From Bacteroidota bacterium (GTDB lineage: Bacteria; Bacteroidota; Bacteroidia; Chitinophagales; Chitinophagaceae), in assembly GCA_023412975.1 (NCBI GenBank), contig JAEZRB010000213.1:1-18397 (forward strand): a stretch of 18,397 bases of DNA, written 5' to 3'. A program made the translations under genes and the position numbers. The stretch's first letter is position 1. Every line of letters begins with the position of its first letter. Under the pieces are notes generated by a model, which had not been told where the DNA came from, did not search any database, and worked only from the letters and a program-made list of their open reading frames with translations. Below are positions 9,420 through 16,797 of this stretch, piece by piece.

Positions 9420-10499
9420 TTAGGAGCGGGGGAACTTGCTGCTTCTGATGATGTACAAAAACCACACAAATGACATCAATAGCAGCATGGCCACAAACTG
9501 ATGGGCTACTCCGAGCCAAAGGAAGCTTCGGGTATTGATAGAGTGAAGAACGGTAAACACGCCGAGCGCTACCTGAATCAGGACAAGTGCTAACGGCCAG
9601 AGTCGGGTTTTCCGGAAAATAGGAGAACCACTTACCTTAAAAGACTGCCAGGTCCAGGCAAGCACCAGTATGGTTAACAGGTAAGCAATATTGCGGTGAA
9701 GGAAGTGGATCATGATGGGATGATCTGTCAACTGGCTAATACCACTAAAATGCCGGTCGCCAAAGGAACTGGTATCGCCGGGCAACCAGTGTCCGTTCAT
9801 CGAAGGCCAGGTTGGTGCCGCGGTGGCTGCTTTTAATCCCGCCATAAAGGCACCATAAATGAGTTGTACAACCAGCAATGCCGTCAACTTGCCCATAAAT
9901 TTTTTTAATGAACCGCTATAGGTGAGCTGTCGCTCCGGGATCAGTAATTGCAGGGCGAACCAAAGTGTGTACACCAGTAAGCCCAGGGCAAGAATAAAAT
10001 GAATAGCCAGTTTATAATGGCTTACATATACCAGTTCTGAATCTTCGAGACCGCTTTGTACCATGATCCAGCCAACCAGTCCCTGTAGGGCACCCAGTAG
10101 AAAAAGGATCACCAGCGGACGGATCATTTCCTGCTTAAAACGTCGTTGAATTAAAAAGATGATAAAGGGGATCAGGAAAACAACACCCAGCAATCTCGCC
10201 CATAGCCTGTGAAACCATTCCCAGAAGAATATGAATTTAAAATCTTTTAATGTGAAGTGGAAATTGAGGTATTTATATTGTGCAATTTGCTTATACTTTT
10301 CAAATGCTATATTCCATTCCTGTTCGTTCAACGGCGGCAGGGCACCCATTATAGGTTTCCATTCCGTGATGGAAAGCCCTGACCCTGTAAGACGTGTAAT
10401 CCCTCCCAGCAAAACCTGTATGATAATCATGGCCACACCTACCAAAAGCCAGATGGCTACGGGCCGTGAAGAACGCGCAGGTTTCAAATCGGAGAGCAT
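9420..10499 (-). CDS. ctaA: heme A synthase (COX15/CtaA family)
   Basis: 359 residues, about eight membrane segments. The enzyme oxidises the methyl group of heme O to a formyl group, giving heme A for aa3-type cytochrome oxidases, in the cytoplasmic membrane. Family marks are clear: GGITRLTGSGLSITEWKPI (about 32-50), EWFHR with Glu94 and His97, SHYKLAIH with His161 and His167, FLHRN with His268, and GVAHQF with His333. The two halves of the protein each carry a pair of heme-ligand histidines, as expected. The length and the AAPTWPSMNGHW loop (about 227-237) fit the longer COX15 branch. No ctaB or oxidase subunit gene lies in the window, so it stands apart from its pathway partners. It is divergent from rnhB with 137 bases between. 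Confidence 0.95.
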   Translation of the reverse strand: MLSDLKPARSSRPVAIWLLVGVAMIIIQVLLGGITRLTGSGLSITEWKPIMGALPPLNEQEWNIAFEKYKQIAQYKYLNFHFTLKDFKFIFFWEWFHRLWARLLGVVFLIPFIIFLIQRRFKQEMIRPLVILFLLGALQGLVGWIMVQSGLEDSELVYVSHYKLAIHFILALGLLVYTLWFALQLLIPERQLTYSGSLKKFMGKLTALLVVQLIYGAFMAGLKAATAAPTWPSMNGHWLPGDTSSFGDRHFSGISQLTDHPIMIHFLHRNIAYLLTILVLAWTWQSFKVSGSPIFRKTRLWPLALVLIQVALGVFTVLHSINTRSFLWLGVAHQFVAMLLLMSFVWFLYIIRSSKFPRS

Positions 10500-10507
10500 A
10501 GCGGGTG

Positions 10508-10515
10508 CAAAGTTA
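10508..10515 (-). promoter_or_regulatory. -7 box candidate for ctaA, implying a very short leader
   Basis: The minus strand reads TAACTTTG, a perfect match to TAnnTTTG, ending only eight bases before the ctaA ATG at 10499. Transcription would begin within a few bases of the start codon, giving an almost leaderless mRNA. No TTG is visible at the right -33 distance, so confidence is moderate to low. Confidence 0.33.
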
Positions 10516-10636
10516 GGCCTGCAACAAATGAAAAGGATGATTTTTTGTGGATTAAATTTATCGGTCGCGGCATACTATTACAAATACATCGATTATTTTC
10601 GTTTCACCTCCACAAATTGATTTATTTATAAACCAG

Positions 10637-11254
10637 ATGCTGAAATCCCGGTACCAAAACACACTGATTGAAGCCGGCTGCGACGAAGCCGGCAGAGGTT
10701 GTTTTGCCGGGCCTGTATTTGCAGCGGCGGTAATACTACCGAAAAAATTTCGACACCCTCTCCTGAACGACTCCAAAAAACTTACAGCGGAGCAGCGCAA
10801 TGAATTGAGGCCGCTCATTGAAGAAAAAGCCATTGCCTGGGCGGTTGCTTCGGTCGACAATGAAGAGATCGATCATATTAATATTTTAAATGCTTCCTTC
10901 AAGGCCATGCACCTCGCGATTGCAAAATTGCAGGAGCTGCCCCAGCTTTTACTGATTGATGGTAATCGATTCAAACCCTACGAGTCGATACCACACCAAT
11001 GCGTGATCCAGGGCGACGGTCTTTACGCCAGTATAGCTGCGGCCAGTATTCTTGCAAAAACTTACAGGGATGAATATATGTGCCAGCTGCATGATGAGTT
11101 TCCCGTTTATCACTGGGTGAGCAATAAAGGTTATGGCACACCGGCACATCGCCATGCGATAGCTGAACATGGTTTATGTAAATACCACCGCAGAAGCTTC
11201 AGGATGATGGATGCGCAATTGGAATTATTCGAAGAGGACGGTTATCAAATCTAG
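10637..11254 (+). CDS. rnhB: ribonuclease HII
   Basis: 205 residues, normal for RNase HII, which cuts the RNA strand of RNA-DNA hybrids, including single ribonucleotides left in DNA. The four acidic catalytic residues are present and spaced as in E. coli: Asp16 and Glu17 in CDEAGRG, Asp108 in LLIDGNRF, and Asp127 in GDGLYASIAAASILAK. DSKKLT (45-50) and GYGTPAHRHAI (165-175) are further family motifs. The ATG at 10637 gives the expected short N-terminus before the first strand. It is divergent from ctaA and convergent with the YciO-family gene, with 46 bases between the two stops and no good terminator visible there. Confidence 0.97.
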   Translation: MLKSRYQNTLIEAGCDEAGRGCFAGPVFAAAVILPKKFRHPLLNDSKKLTAEQRNELRPLIEEKAIAWAVASVDNEEIDHINILNASFKAMHLAIAKLQELPQLLLIDGNRFKPYESIPHQCVIQGDGLYASIAAASILAKTYRDEYMCQLHDEFPVYHWVSNKGYGTPAHRHAIAEHGLCKYHRRSFRMMDAQLELFEEDGYQI

Positions 11255-11300
11255 TTTGCGTTATCCGAAATTATTAGGGGTCAGTATCCCATATCAAAGG

Positions 11301-11906
11301 TTAATTCCATTTTCCTAAACCTTCCCGGAGTACGACAGGTTCTGGCCCGGTACAATCAAGCACGGTTGAAGGAACAGTGCCTCCTATGCCGCCATCGATC
11401 ACGATGTCAACATCGTGCATAAAATTTTCATACATGATCTCAGGATCGGTATAGTCTTCCACCATTTCACCAGGAAGTGAAGCGCTAAGTATGGGCCGGC
11501 CTAGTTCGTTGATAATGGCCTGCGCTATTTTGTTATCTGGAATGCGAAGCCCGATCGTATCTTTTTTACTCTGTAGTATCCGGGGTACCATTTTACTTGC
11601 AGGCAGAATGAAAGTATAAGGGCCCGGTAAATATTCCTTTAAAAGGCGGAATGTAGCAGTAGAAACTTGTTTGGAATATTCACTGAGGTGGCTGAGGTCG
11701 GAACAAATAAAAGATAACTGCGCTTTACGGGGTTCTACGTTTTTGATCCGGCAAATCCGCTCAATGGCTTTTTGCTGGAGTATATCGCAACCCAAACCAT
11801 AGATCGTGTCTGTCGGGTAGATAATAATGCCGCCTTTCTCCAGCGTGTCTACGACTGTTCTTATATGTCGTTGCTGGGGGTTTTCAGGATGAATACGAAG
11901 TAACAT
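11301..11906 (-). CDS. yciO: Sua5/YciO/YrdC-family protein, YciO branch (annotated as threonylcarbamoyl-AMP synthase)
   Basis: 201 residues. The sequence follows E. coli YciO from the start (IHPENPQQR at 5-13) through YPTDTIYGLGC (30-40), AIERICRIK (47-55), PGPYTFIL (94-101), TIGLRIP (117-123), STVLDCT (180-186) and REGLG (194-198). The fold binds ATP and threonine in relatives that make the threonylcarbamoyl-AMP used for the t6A tRNA modification. The KxRP...PL signature typical of TsaC/Sua5 is not seen; residues 55-68 read KNVEPRKAQLSFIC instead. The product is therefore likely the YciO type, whose true role in the cell is less settled, and a separate TsaC may exist elsewhere (inference). 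It is divergent from the JmjC-type gene and convergent with rnhB. Confidence 0.88.
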   Translation of the reverse strand: MLLRIHPENPQQRHIRTVVDTLEKGGIIIYPTDTIYGLGCDILQQKAIERICRIKNVEPRKAQLSFICSDLSHLSEYSKQVSTATFRLLKEYLPGPYTFILPASKMVPRILQSKKDTIGLRIPDNKIAQAIINELGRPILSASLPGEMVEDYTDPEIMYENFMHDVDIVIDGGIGGTVPSTVLDCTGPEPVVLREGLGKWN

Positions 11907-11930
11907 AATTAATAGTCTTTATCTGCAGGC

Positions 11931-11981
11931 CTGTTAAATCTCTATAAATCTACGGGTGTTTTTTTTAAAAAGATTTAGCAG
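11931..11981. repeat. imperfect 11-base inverted repeat between divergent genes
   Basis: CTGTTAAATCT at 11931-11941 faces AGATTTAGCAG at 11971-11981; ten of eleven positions pair as Watson-Crick and the other as G-U. A further direct copy of TAAATCT lies at 11945-11951. No gene ends here, so a terminator is unlikely. A protein-binding operator or an RNA hairpin in a long leader are possible roles (inference). Confidence 0.4.
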
Positions 11982-12013
11982 ACCATATTCTTTACTTGAT
12001 TTGGATTTCCCCT

Positions 12014-12021
12014 TAATTTTA
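12014..12021 (+). promoter_or_regulatory. possible -7 box for the JmjC-type gene
   Basis: TAATTTTA differs by one base from TAnnTTTG and lies 20 bases before the ATG at 12042. TTG at 11996-11998 is 15 bases upstream, slightly shorter than usual spacing. Confidence 0.3.
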
Positions 12022-12041
12022 ACCAGATAAAAACACTCAGT

Positions 12042-12935
12042 ATGCAGCTGAAGCCGGTCACTTCGGTCAATTCGATCGAACCAGGTAAATTCAGGAAAGA
12101 ATTTTACCAACCGGGGATACCCATTGTAATCAAAGATCTTGCAAAACAGTGGCCGGCATACACAAAATGGAACTGGGATTATTTCAAACAGCTTGTTGGC
12201 GATAAAACAGTTCCGCTTTACAACAATATAAAAAGCGACGCCTATACTCCCATCAATAAGGCGGATGATTACAAAACTTTCGGGGAATATATTGATATGA
12301 TCAGCCAGGGTCCAGCGGGCTGGCGCATTTTCCTGTTCAATATTTTTGACCACGCGCCAGAGTTGATCAAAGATTTTACATGGCCCGAACACCTGATGAA
12401 GGGGTTTGTAAAAAAATACCCAATGCTTTTTACAGGCGGCGCTTCCAGCATTACCCATATGCATTTCGATATCGATCTTTCACATATACTCCATACACAG
12501 TTTGGCGGCCGGAAGCGGGTGCTGATGTTTCCTTTCAGGGAGCAGTATAAACTGTACAGGAAACCATTTGAGGTTTTGAGCCTTGCGGATTTCTCCAATT
12601 ACTACGAGCAAAACGGTTCGCCGGATTATGAAAAATTCCCGGCGTTAAAACTGGCAGAAGGATTTGATTTTATCCTGGAACCTGGCGATACACTTTTTAT
12701 GCCCGCGGGCTATTGGCACCATATGGAATATCTCGACAGCGGCTTTGCAATGAGCTTACGTGCCTTACATCCCAGTTTCAGCAATAAATTGAAAGGCGCC
12801 TGGAATTTGTTTGGCATGCGAAGCATTGATACAATTATGAAAAAAGCTATGCCTCACTGGTGGTATGAACAAAAACAACGAATAATATTCAAAAACGCAA
12901 ACAGGGAGCTTGGAAACATGGATCTTGTGGCATGA
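12042..12935 (+). CDS. cupin-8 / JmjC-type putative Fe(II)- and 2-oxoglutarate-dependent oxygenase
   Basis: 297 residues, no signal peptide or membrane segment, so cytoplasmic. The N-terminus (GIPIVIKDLAKQWPAYTKW, about 25-43) is typical of the cupin-8 family related to the FIH asparaginyl hydroxylase and to TYW5. The iron-binding facial triad is readable: His141 and Asp143 in THMHFDID, and His226 in PAGYWHHM. Lys158 in GGRKR could bind the 2-oxoglutarate carboxylate. Between the two histidines lie the strands that close the double-stranded beta-helix (VLMFP at 160-164; ILEPGDTLFMPAGYWH at 211-226). The C-terminal tail (about 245-297) is basic and helical in character. Relatives hydroxylate proteins, and TYW5 hydroxylates a tRNA base; the substrate here is unknown. 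It is divergent from the YciO-family gene. Its stop is only 15 bases from the stop of the convergent outer-membrane gene. Confidence 0.88.
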   Translation: MQLKPVTSVNSIEPGKFRKEFYQPGIPIVIKDLAKQWPAYTKWNWDYFKQLVGDKTVPLYNNIKSDAYTPINKADDYKTFGEYIDMISQGPAGWRIFLFNIFDHAPELIKDFTWPEHLMKGFVKKYPMLFTGGASSITHMHFDIDLSHILHTQFGGRKRVLMFPFREQYKLYRKPFEVLSLADFSNYYEQNGSPDYEKFPALKLAEGFDFILEPGDTLFMPAGYWHHMEYLDSGFAMSLRALHPSFSNKLKGAWNLFGMRSIDTIMKKAMPHWWYEQKQRIIFKNANRELGNMDLVA

Positions 12936-12950
12936 GAAAGCTCTACTGGT

Positions 12951-14198
12951 CTAGAAATGATAATTAAGTGAGGCGCATACTATATGTGGCCCTAACCCAA
13001 AACTGGCATAATTCGAGAAGCTCCCACCAAGTTTTGCCACTGTCGCCAGCTCAAATTTCCTGTTGAGAATATAACCAGCCCTGGCATTGAAAGACAACCA
13101 GCCCTTTTCAAGATCCAGGTGAGGAGAAAACTCTAATATATTATAGGGAGTTTTCAACGTCAGGGAATTTTCCGGGTAAGTCGTAAGGTTGTAAGCAACC
13201 CCAACACCAAGGTAAAGCTTGTTTTTATCCCGATTAACGAGATTATATAAGATCGATAGTGACGGTGACAGGTTACTGCCCTTTAGATTATAAGTAACGC
13301 TGTCCGCTACGCCCAGGTGATCAAATCCTTCATATTTGAGACTATACCAGCTGAGTTCAGCCCGGAACACAAGCTTTTGAAGGTTTCGTCCAATTGGTAT
13401 ATCAACTCCTGCTGAAAACAATGGCTGAATGCTCAAAGAATAGTCAAGATTGGAGAGGTTATCCGCCGGACCTGTATATTTTATATTTGAGAATGCAAGC
13501 CCTGCACCGGCAAAGAATGAAGCACGCACTTTAGGTTTGGGTGCAACGTAGCTGTAACTACTATTGTAGAGGATTTCGTTCAATTTTTTCACAAGATTCA
13601 AAATCTCCCGTCCACGATACTCAGCAGTCCTTAGCCTTGGGACGGAAACATCTGATTTCCCCGATTCGGTGAGCAACAGCTGAAGCTGGTCGCGGAATAA
13701 GTAACTCCTAAGCACCCGGGTATCGCTATCAACCAGGTAAACTTTGTATTGTAACTCCTCATAATCTTTCTCCATATTTTTTATATAATATTGGGGTTTT
13801 GAGTCATACAACTCAAACAGACTTAACGGTGCTTCAAGTAATACGCGTAGAAAGACAGTATCGCGTAGTAAGGTATCCTCTACCAGCATGGCGAGTCTGT
13901 TAATTTCTACTGGCCGGGTATCCTTCATCACTACAGCCTTTACATATCGATCATGCCCTGTTATTTCAAAATAATTTAGATCATTAACGGTATAGTTGCT
14001 GGGCTTATCATCTGTAGCTAAATTTCGAAATCGTATAATATCAGGATTTCTTTCCCATTGAAGATATTCGATCCAGCCCTGTATAGTGTCGCCATTATTG
14101 TTTACTATAAAGCCGGGTTTGTATAATGACTGCCCTATAGAGACTGAGCTAATAAAAATTGTAATGGAGAACAGGAAAGGCAGAATGATACATTTCAT
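12951..14198 (-). CDS. secreted outer-membrane protein of unknown function, paralogue B
   Basis: 415 residues. Residues 1-23 form a signal peptide (hydrophobic core 5-20, likely cut after Ile-Gly-Gln). The mature part opens with YKPGFIVNNNGDTIQGWIEY (about 26-45), a motif I associate with uncharacterised Bacteroidota envelope proteins. An alpha/beta N-terminal region extends to about 215. From about 225 on, repeating aromatic/glycine strands (SFFAGAGLAFSNIKY; LYLGVGVAYNLT; WLSFNARAGYIL) look like an eight-strand-type beta barrel, and the protein ends in Asn-Tyr-His-Phe, with the terminal Phe expected for the BAM recognition signal. It is clearly a tandem duplicate of the gene at 14269-15507, with similarity over the full length. 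It lies 70 bases downstream of that gene on the same strand, so the two may be co-transcribed. The function is not known. Confidence 0.85.
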   Translation of the reverse strand: MKCIILPFLFSITIFISSVSIGQSLYKPGFIVNNNGDTIQGWIEYLQWERNPDIIRFRNLATDDKPSNYTVNDLNYFEITGHDRYVKAVVMKDTRPVEINRLAMLVEDTLLRDTVFLRVLLEAPLSLFELYDSKPQYYIKNMEKDYEELQYKVYLVDSDTRVLRSYLFRDQLQLLLTESGKSDVSVPRLRTAEYRGREILNLVKKLNEILYNSSYSYVAPKPKVRASFFAGAGLAFSNIKYTGPADNLSNLDYSLSIQPLFSAGVDIPIGRNLQKLVFRAELSWYSLKYEGFDHLGVADSVTYNLKGSNLSPSLSILYNLVNRDKNKLYLGVGVAYNLTTYPENSLTLKTPYNILEFSPHLDLEKGWLSFNARAGYILNRKFELATVAKLGGSFSNYASFGLGPHIVCASLNYHF

Positions 14199-14268
14199 GG
14201 TAAAAACTTAGAAAATAAAAAATTCGTGATTCGCTCTGACAATAAGTTTGTGAGAATCCGGAGCAATA

Positions 14269-15507
14269 TTAAAAATGATAGTTCAGGTTGGCCGAATAAA
14301 GTGTGGGTTTCAAATACGTGATAAACGATCCGAAACTGGCTGTAGCAGCGATCTCAAATTTATCGTTTAGGATAAAACCCGTCCGTGCATTCAGTGCGAA
14401 CCATGATTTCTTGAGATCCAGGTGCGGCGAACGTGTTAGCAGGTAGCCGGGGTTGTTGTAATATTTCTTGTGCAGAATATTTTCGGGGTATGAAGAGAAA
14501 TTGTATTGAAACCCAAGACCCAGGTAAAGCTTTTGCTTCGGATGATTCACCACATTATACAATGCGGAAAGTGAAGGCGCCATCGAGGATACACTGAGGT
14601 GATAACGAATGCTATCCGTAGCTGAGGGATTATTGTCGCCATGGTATTCTGTTTTGTACCAGGCCAGCTCAAACCTTAGTTTCAAACGCTGCATATTGCG
14701 CCACATAGCAAAATCAAAACCTCCCAACAGCAATGGCTTTGTGCTGCTCGTATAATTAAGAGCGGTATTTTCATCGGGCTCTCCCTGGTACTTCAGGGTT
14801 GAGTGCAACATACCCGCCCCCACGAAAAATGACAGTGATTGTTTCTGTCTTTTTACCTTATAGCTAGTTGTTCCATTACTTAAAGAACTGTTCATCTTGT
14901 CGACAACCTTCACGAGATCGTTTTCGCTGTAATTGCTTGAGGCAAGTAAATTATCCAGCGAAGCTGATTCACTGCCGGCCGGCATCATAGATTTCAACTG
15001 GTCGCGAAAGATATACTGCCTCGAAAGTCTCGAATTGCGGTCAACCAGGAAGACCTTATATTGTAATTCCTGGTAATCACCGTTACCTTCTTTGATATAG
15101 AAATGCGGCTTTGTATCAGTAAACTGGTATAGGCTGTAGTTGCTACTGACCAGGAGCCTGAGGAAAACGGTGTCTGTTACGATTGTGTCAATAAAAGCTC
15201 TTTCGAGTTCAGCCATCTCCACCGGGCGAATATCCTTTTTTATAATGGCAGTAATGTAACGATCTAATCCATTCACCTCAAAAGATGCCAGATCTTTTAC
15301 GGTGTAAGTTACCGGGTTGGTATTGGCAGCAGTTTGAAATTTTATGGAACTTGGATTCTTGCGCCACTGACGATAATCGATCAATCCTTCGATGGTTTCA
15401 CCGTTTTGGGTGACTACCGAGCCGGGTTTAAAATTTGATTGCGCAAAAGTGCTGGTAAGGCAAAAGCTGGCAAGCGCCACGCAAAGAAGTCGTGTTTTCA
15501 CAAGCAT
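14269..15507 (-). CDS. secreted outer-membrane protein of unknown function, paralogue A
   Basis: 412 residues, upstream member of the tandem pair. The signal peptide is residues 1-23 (likely cut after Phe-Ala-Gln). The mature region starts FKPGSVVTQNGETIEGLIDY (26-45), followed by WRKNPSSIKF and a conserved DRYITAIIKKDIRPVEM stretch (82-98). ELQYKVFLVD (147-156) and YIFRDQL (165-171) are also shared with paralogue B. Residues about 180-222 are Ser/Asn-rich and variable between the copies. A C-terminal barrel-like domain (about 224-412) ends in Asn-Tyr-His-Phe. By hand alignment about 45 percent of the first 80 mature residues are identical to paralogue B, with lower identity in the linker. 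A promoter with both boxes lies just upstream, so this is probably the first gene of the pair. No known domain is recognised with certainty. Confidence 0.85.
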   Translation of the reverse strand: MLVKTRLLCVALASFCLTSTFAQSNFKPGSVVTQNGETIEGLIDYRQWRKNPSSIKFQTAANTNPVTYTVKDLASFEVNGLDRYITAIIKKDIRPVEMAELERAFIDTIVTDTVFLRLLVSSNYSLYQFTDTKPHFYIKEGNGDYQELQYKVFLVDRNSRLSRQYIFRDQLKSMMPAGSESASLDNLLASSNYSENDLVKVVDKMNSSLSNGTTSYKVKRQKQSLSFFVGAGMLHSTLKYQGEPDENTALNYTSSTKPLLLGGFDFAMWRNMQRLKLRFELAWYKTEYHGDNNPSATDSIRYHLSVSSMAPSLSALYNVVNHPKQKLYLGLGFQYNFSSYPENILHKKYYNNPGYLLTRSPHLDLKKSWFALNARTGFILNDKFEIAATASFGSFITYLKPTLYSANLNYHF

Positions 15508-15523
15508 GCGGATTGGTTGCGCT

Positions 15524-15554
15524 CAAAACTATATCTCAACGATTAGATTTCCAA
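15524..15554 (-). promoter_or_regulatory. Bacteroidota-type promoter for the outer-membrane pair
   Basis: On the minus strand, TTG (15552-15554) is followed after 20 bases by a perfect -7 box TAGTTTTG (15531 to 15524). The ATG at 15507 is 16 bases downstream, giving a leader of roughly ten bases. This is the best two-box promoter match in the window. Confidence 0.5.
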
Positions 15555-15581
15555 TAGATTAGCTATATATATAATATCCAG

Positions 15582-15593
15582 TCTTTCGAAAGA
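15582..15593. repeat. 12-base perfect palindrome downstream of korB
   Basis: TCTTTCGAAAGA lies 13 bases past the korB stop and upstream of the outer-membrane pair promoter. It has no following U-run on the minus strand, so as a terminator it is weak. It might instead be a protein-binding site. Its low complexity means chance is also possible. Confidence 0.25.
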
Positions 15594-15606
15594 AAAGGAG
15601 ATCAGA

Positions 15607-16635
15607 TCAGGCAATTGTCCATACTTCCTTGCCTCTCAGCAGTTTATCAAGGTCAGCAGGCTTGGCGGCGATCGCGTTTTCCAACTGCATTTTCATCTGG
15701 TCTTCGTAACAGGGCCTGTCGTTTTGATAAAATACACCAAAAGGTCTTGGCAGGTGCCCTTCCATTTGGGGATCATCGAAGATGCGTACCAGTATCTGGG
15801 CCTTGTAAATATCTTTTTCATCATGAACCCAGAGATCATCAGGGCTGTGACCATTATGAAGGTCCACTACCTTTGGCGTAAAACCGTCCAGTTTTATCCC
15901 TTTTTCACCTGCGGCGCCAAATACCAGCGGCTTACCTTGTTCCAGGAACAAGGTCTCCTGGGGTTTGCTGCTTTTTTCAGTGAATATTTCAAATGCGCCA
16001 TCATTAAAGATGTTGCAGTTTTGATAGATTTCGAGAAATGAGGAACCTTTATGTTGATGGGTTCTAAGTAACATCGCCTGCAGGTGTTTTGGATCACGGT
16101 CCATCGTACGGGCCACAAAACTTGCATCAGCGCCCATCGCGAGTGCCAGCGGATTGAATGGGTGATCGATACTTCCAAAAGGCGTGGATTTGGTAACCTT
16201 GTTTTCTTCAGAAGTTGGAGAATACTGGCCTTTTGTCAAACCATAGATCTGGTTGTTGAAAACAAGAAGATTGACATCAAAATTCCGGCGTAATAAATGA
16301 ATGGTATGATTTCCACCAATACTAAGGCTATCACCATCGCCGCTTACAATCCAAACACTCAGCTCGGGCCGGCTGGCTTTCAGGCCTGATGCAATAGCGG
16401 TGGCACGTCCATGAATGTAATGCATACAATAAGTATTCATATAATAAGGGAAGCGGCTGCTGCAGCCAATTCCGGAAATGATCACGATATTCTCTTTCGG
16501 GATGCCAAGTGTAGGCATCACTTTTTGCACCTGTGCCAAAATAGAATAATCACCACAACCCGGGCACCAGCGTACCTCCTGGTCGGTGGCAAAATCTTTT
16601 GGTGTAAGAGCCGGGCCTGTCAACACATCACTCAT
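15607..16635 (-). CDS. korB: 2-oxoacid:ferredoxin oxidoreductase, beta subunit (2-oxoglutarate type likely)
   Basis: 342 residues from the ATG at 16635 (Met-Ser-Asp-Val). An upstream in-frame ATG at 16686 would add 17 residues unlike the family and would place the start ahead of the predicted promoter. The beta subunit holds thiamine diphosphate and a 4Fe-4S cluster. Cysteines 24 and 27 (WCPGCGDY), 58 (GIGCSSRFP) and 207 (QNCNIF) match the spacing of the cluster ligands known from archaeal enzymes. HGRATAIASGLK (75-86), SGDGDSLSIGGNH (98-110) and NNQIYGLTKGQYSPTS (127-142) form the thiamine diphosphate/Mg site. The enzyme oxidatively decarboxylates a 2-oxoacid to acyl-CoA with ferredoxin as acceptor. 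2-oxoglutarate is the likeliest substrate by overall similarity, but this is not proven by sequence. No alpha/gamma subunit gene is adjacent: gnd is divergent upstream and the outer-membrane pair lies downstream. Confidence 0.92.
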   Translation of the reverse strand: MSDVLTGPALTPKDFATDQEVRWCPGCGDYSILAQVQKVMPTLGIPKENIVIISGIGCSSRFPYYMNTYCMHYIHGRATAIASGLKASRPELSVWIVSGDGDSLSIGGNHTIHLLRRNFDVNLLVFNNQIYGLTKGQYSPTSEENKVTKSTPFGSIDHPFNPLALAMGADASFVARTMDRDPKHLQAMLLRTHQHKGSSFLEIYQNCNIFNDGAFEIFTEKSSKPQETLFLEQGKPLVFGAAGEKGIKLDGFTPKVVDLHNGHSPDDLWVHDEKDIYKAQILVRIFDDPQMEGHLPRPFGVFYQNDRPCYEDQMKMQLENAIAAKPADLDKLLRGKEVWTIA

Positions 16636-16643
16636 AACGATAA

Positions 16644-16663
16644 AATATTGGAGCGTAAAATTA
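16644..16663 (-). promoter_or_regulatory. korB -7 box and shared CGCTCCAA leader motif
   Basis: The minus strand reads TAATTTTA (16663 to 16656) followed directly by CGCTCCAATATT (16655 to 16644). The first motif is a one-mismatch -7 box; the second recurs in the gnd leader. The motif begins 20 bases before the korB ATG. A TTG at 16679-16681 lies 15 bases upstream, a little close for -33. Confidence 0.38.
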
Positions 16664-16771
16664 GTGAATATTGGCGTGCAATCCACGTTGGCAGCGACCG
16701 GCAGACAGCTATTTAGGTTTTTGTTGGCCTACTACCGGGCTTTGTAAAAGTTCGCAAATAGAATTTGTACC

Positions 16772-16791
16772 TAACTTGCGCTCCAAATATT
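16772..16791 (+). promoter_or_regulatory. gnd -7-like box and shared CGCTCCAA leader motif
   Basis: TAACTTG (16772-16778) is followed directly by CGCTCCAAATATT (16779-16791), matching the korB leader except for one inserted A. The motif starts 19 bases before the gnd ATG at 16798. The -7 box is one T short of consensus. The shared arrangement supports it more than the box itself does. Confidence 0.36.
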
Positions 16792-16797
16792 GTATAT

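Noticed and set aside
11255..11300. Possible terminator between rnhB and the yciO-like gene
   Set aside because: Only a 3-4 base GGG/CCC pairing is visible with no U-run, so it cannot be supported.
11934..12464. Minus-strand open frame of 176 codons
   Set aside because: It is antisense to the JmjC-type gene, whose iron-binding motifs are intact. The antisense product has no family features.
16636..16686. Upstream ATG extending korB by 17 residues
   Set aside because: The extension runs through the predicted -7 box and the leader motif shared with gnd, and is unlike the family N-terminus.
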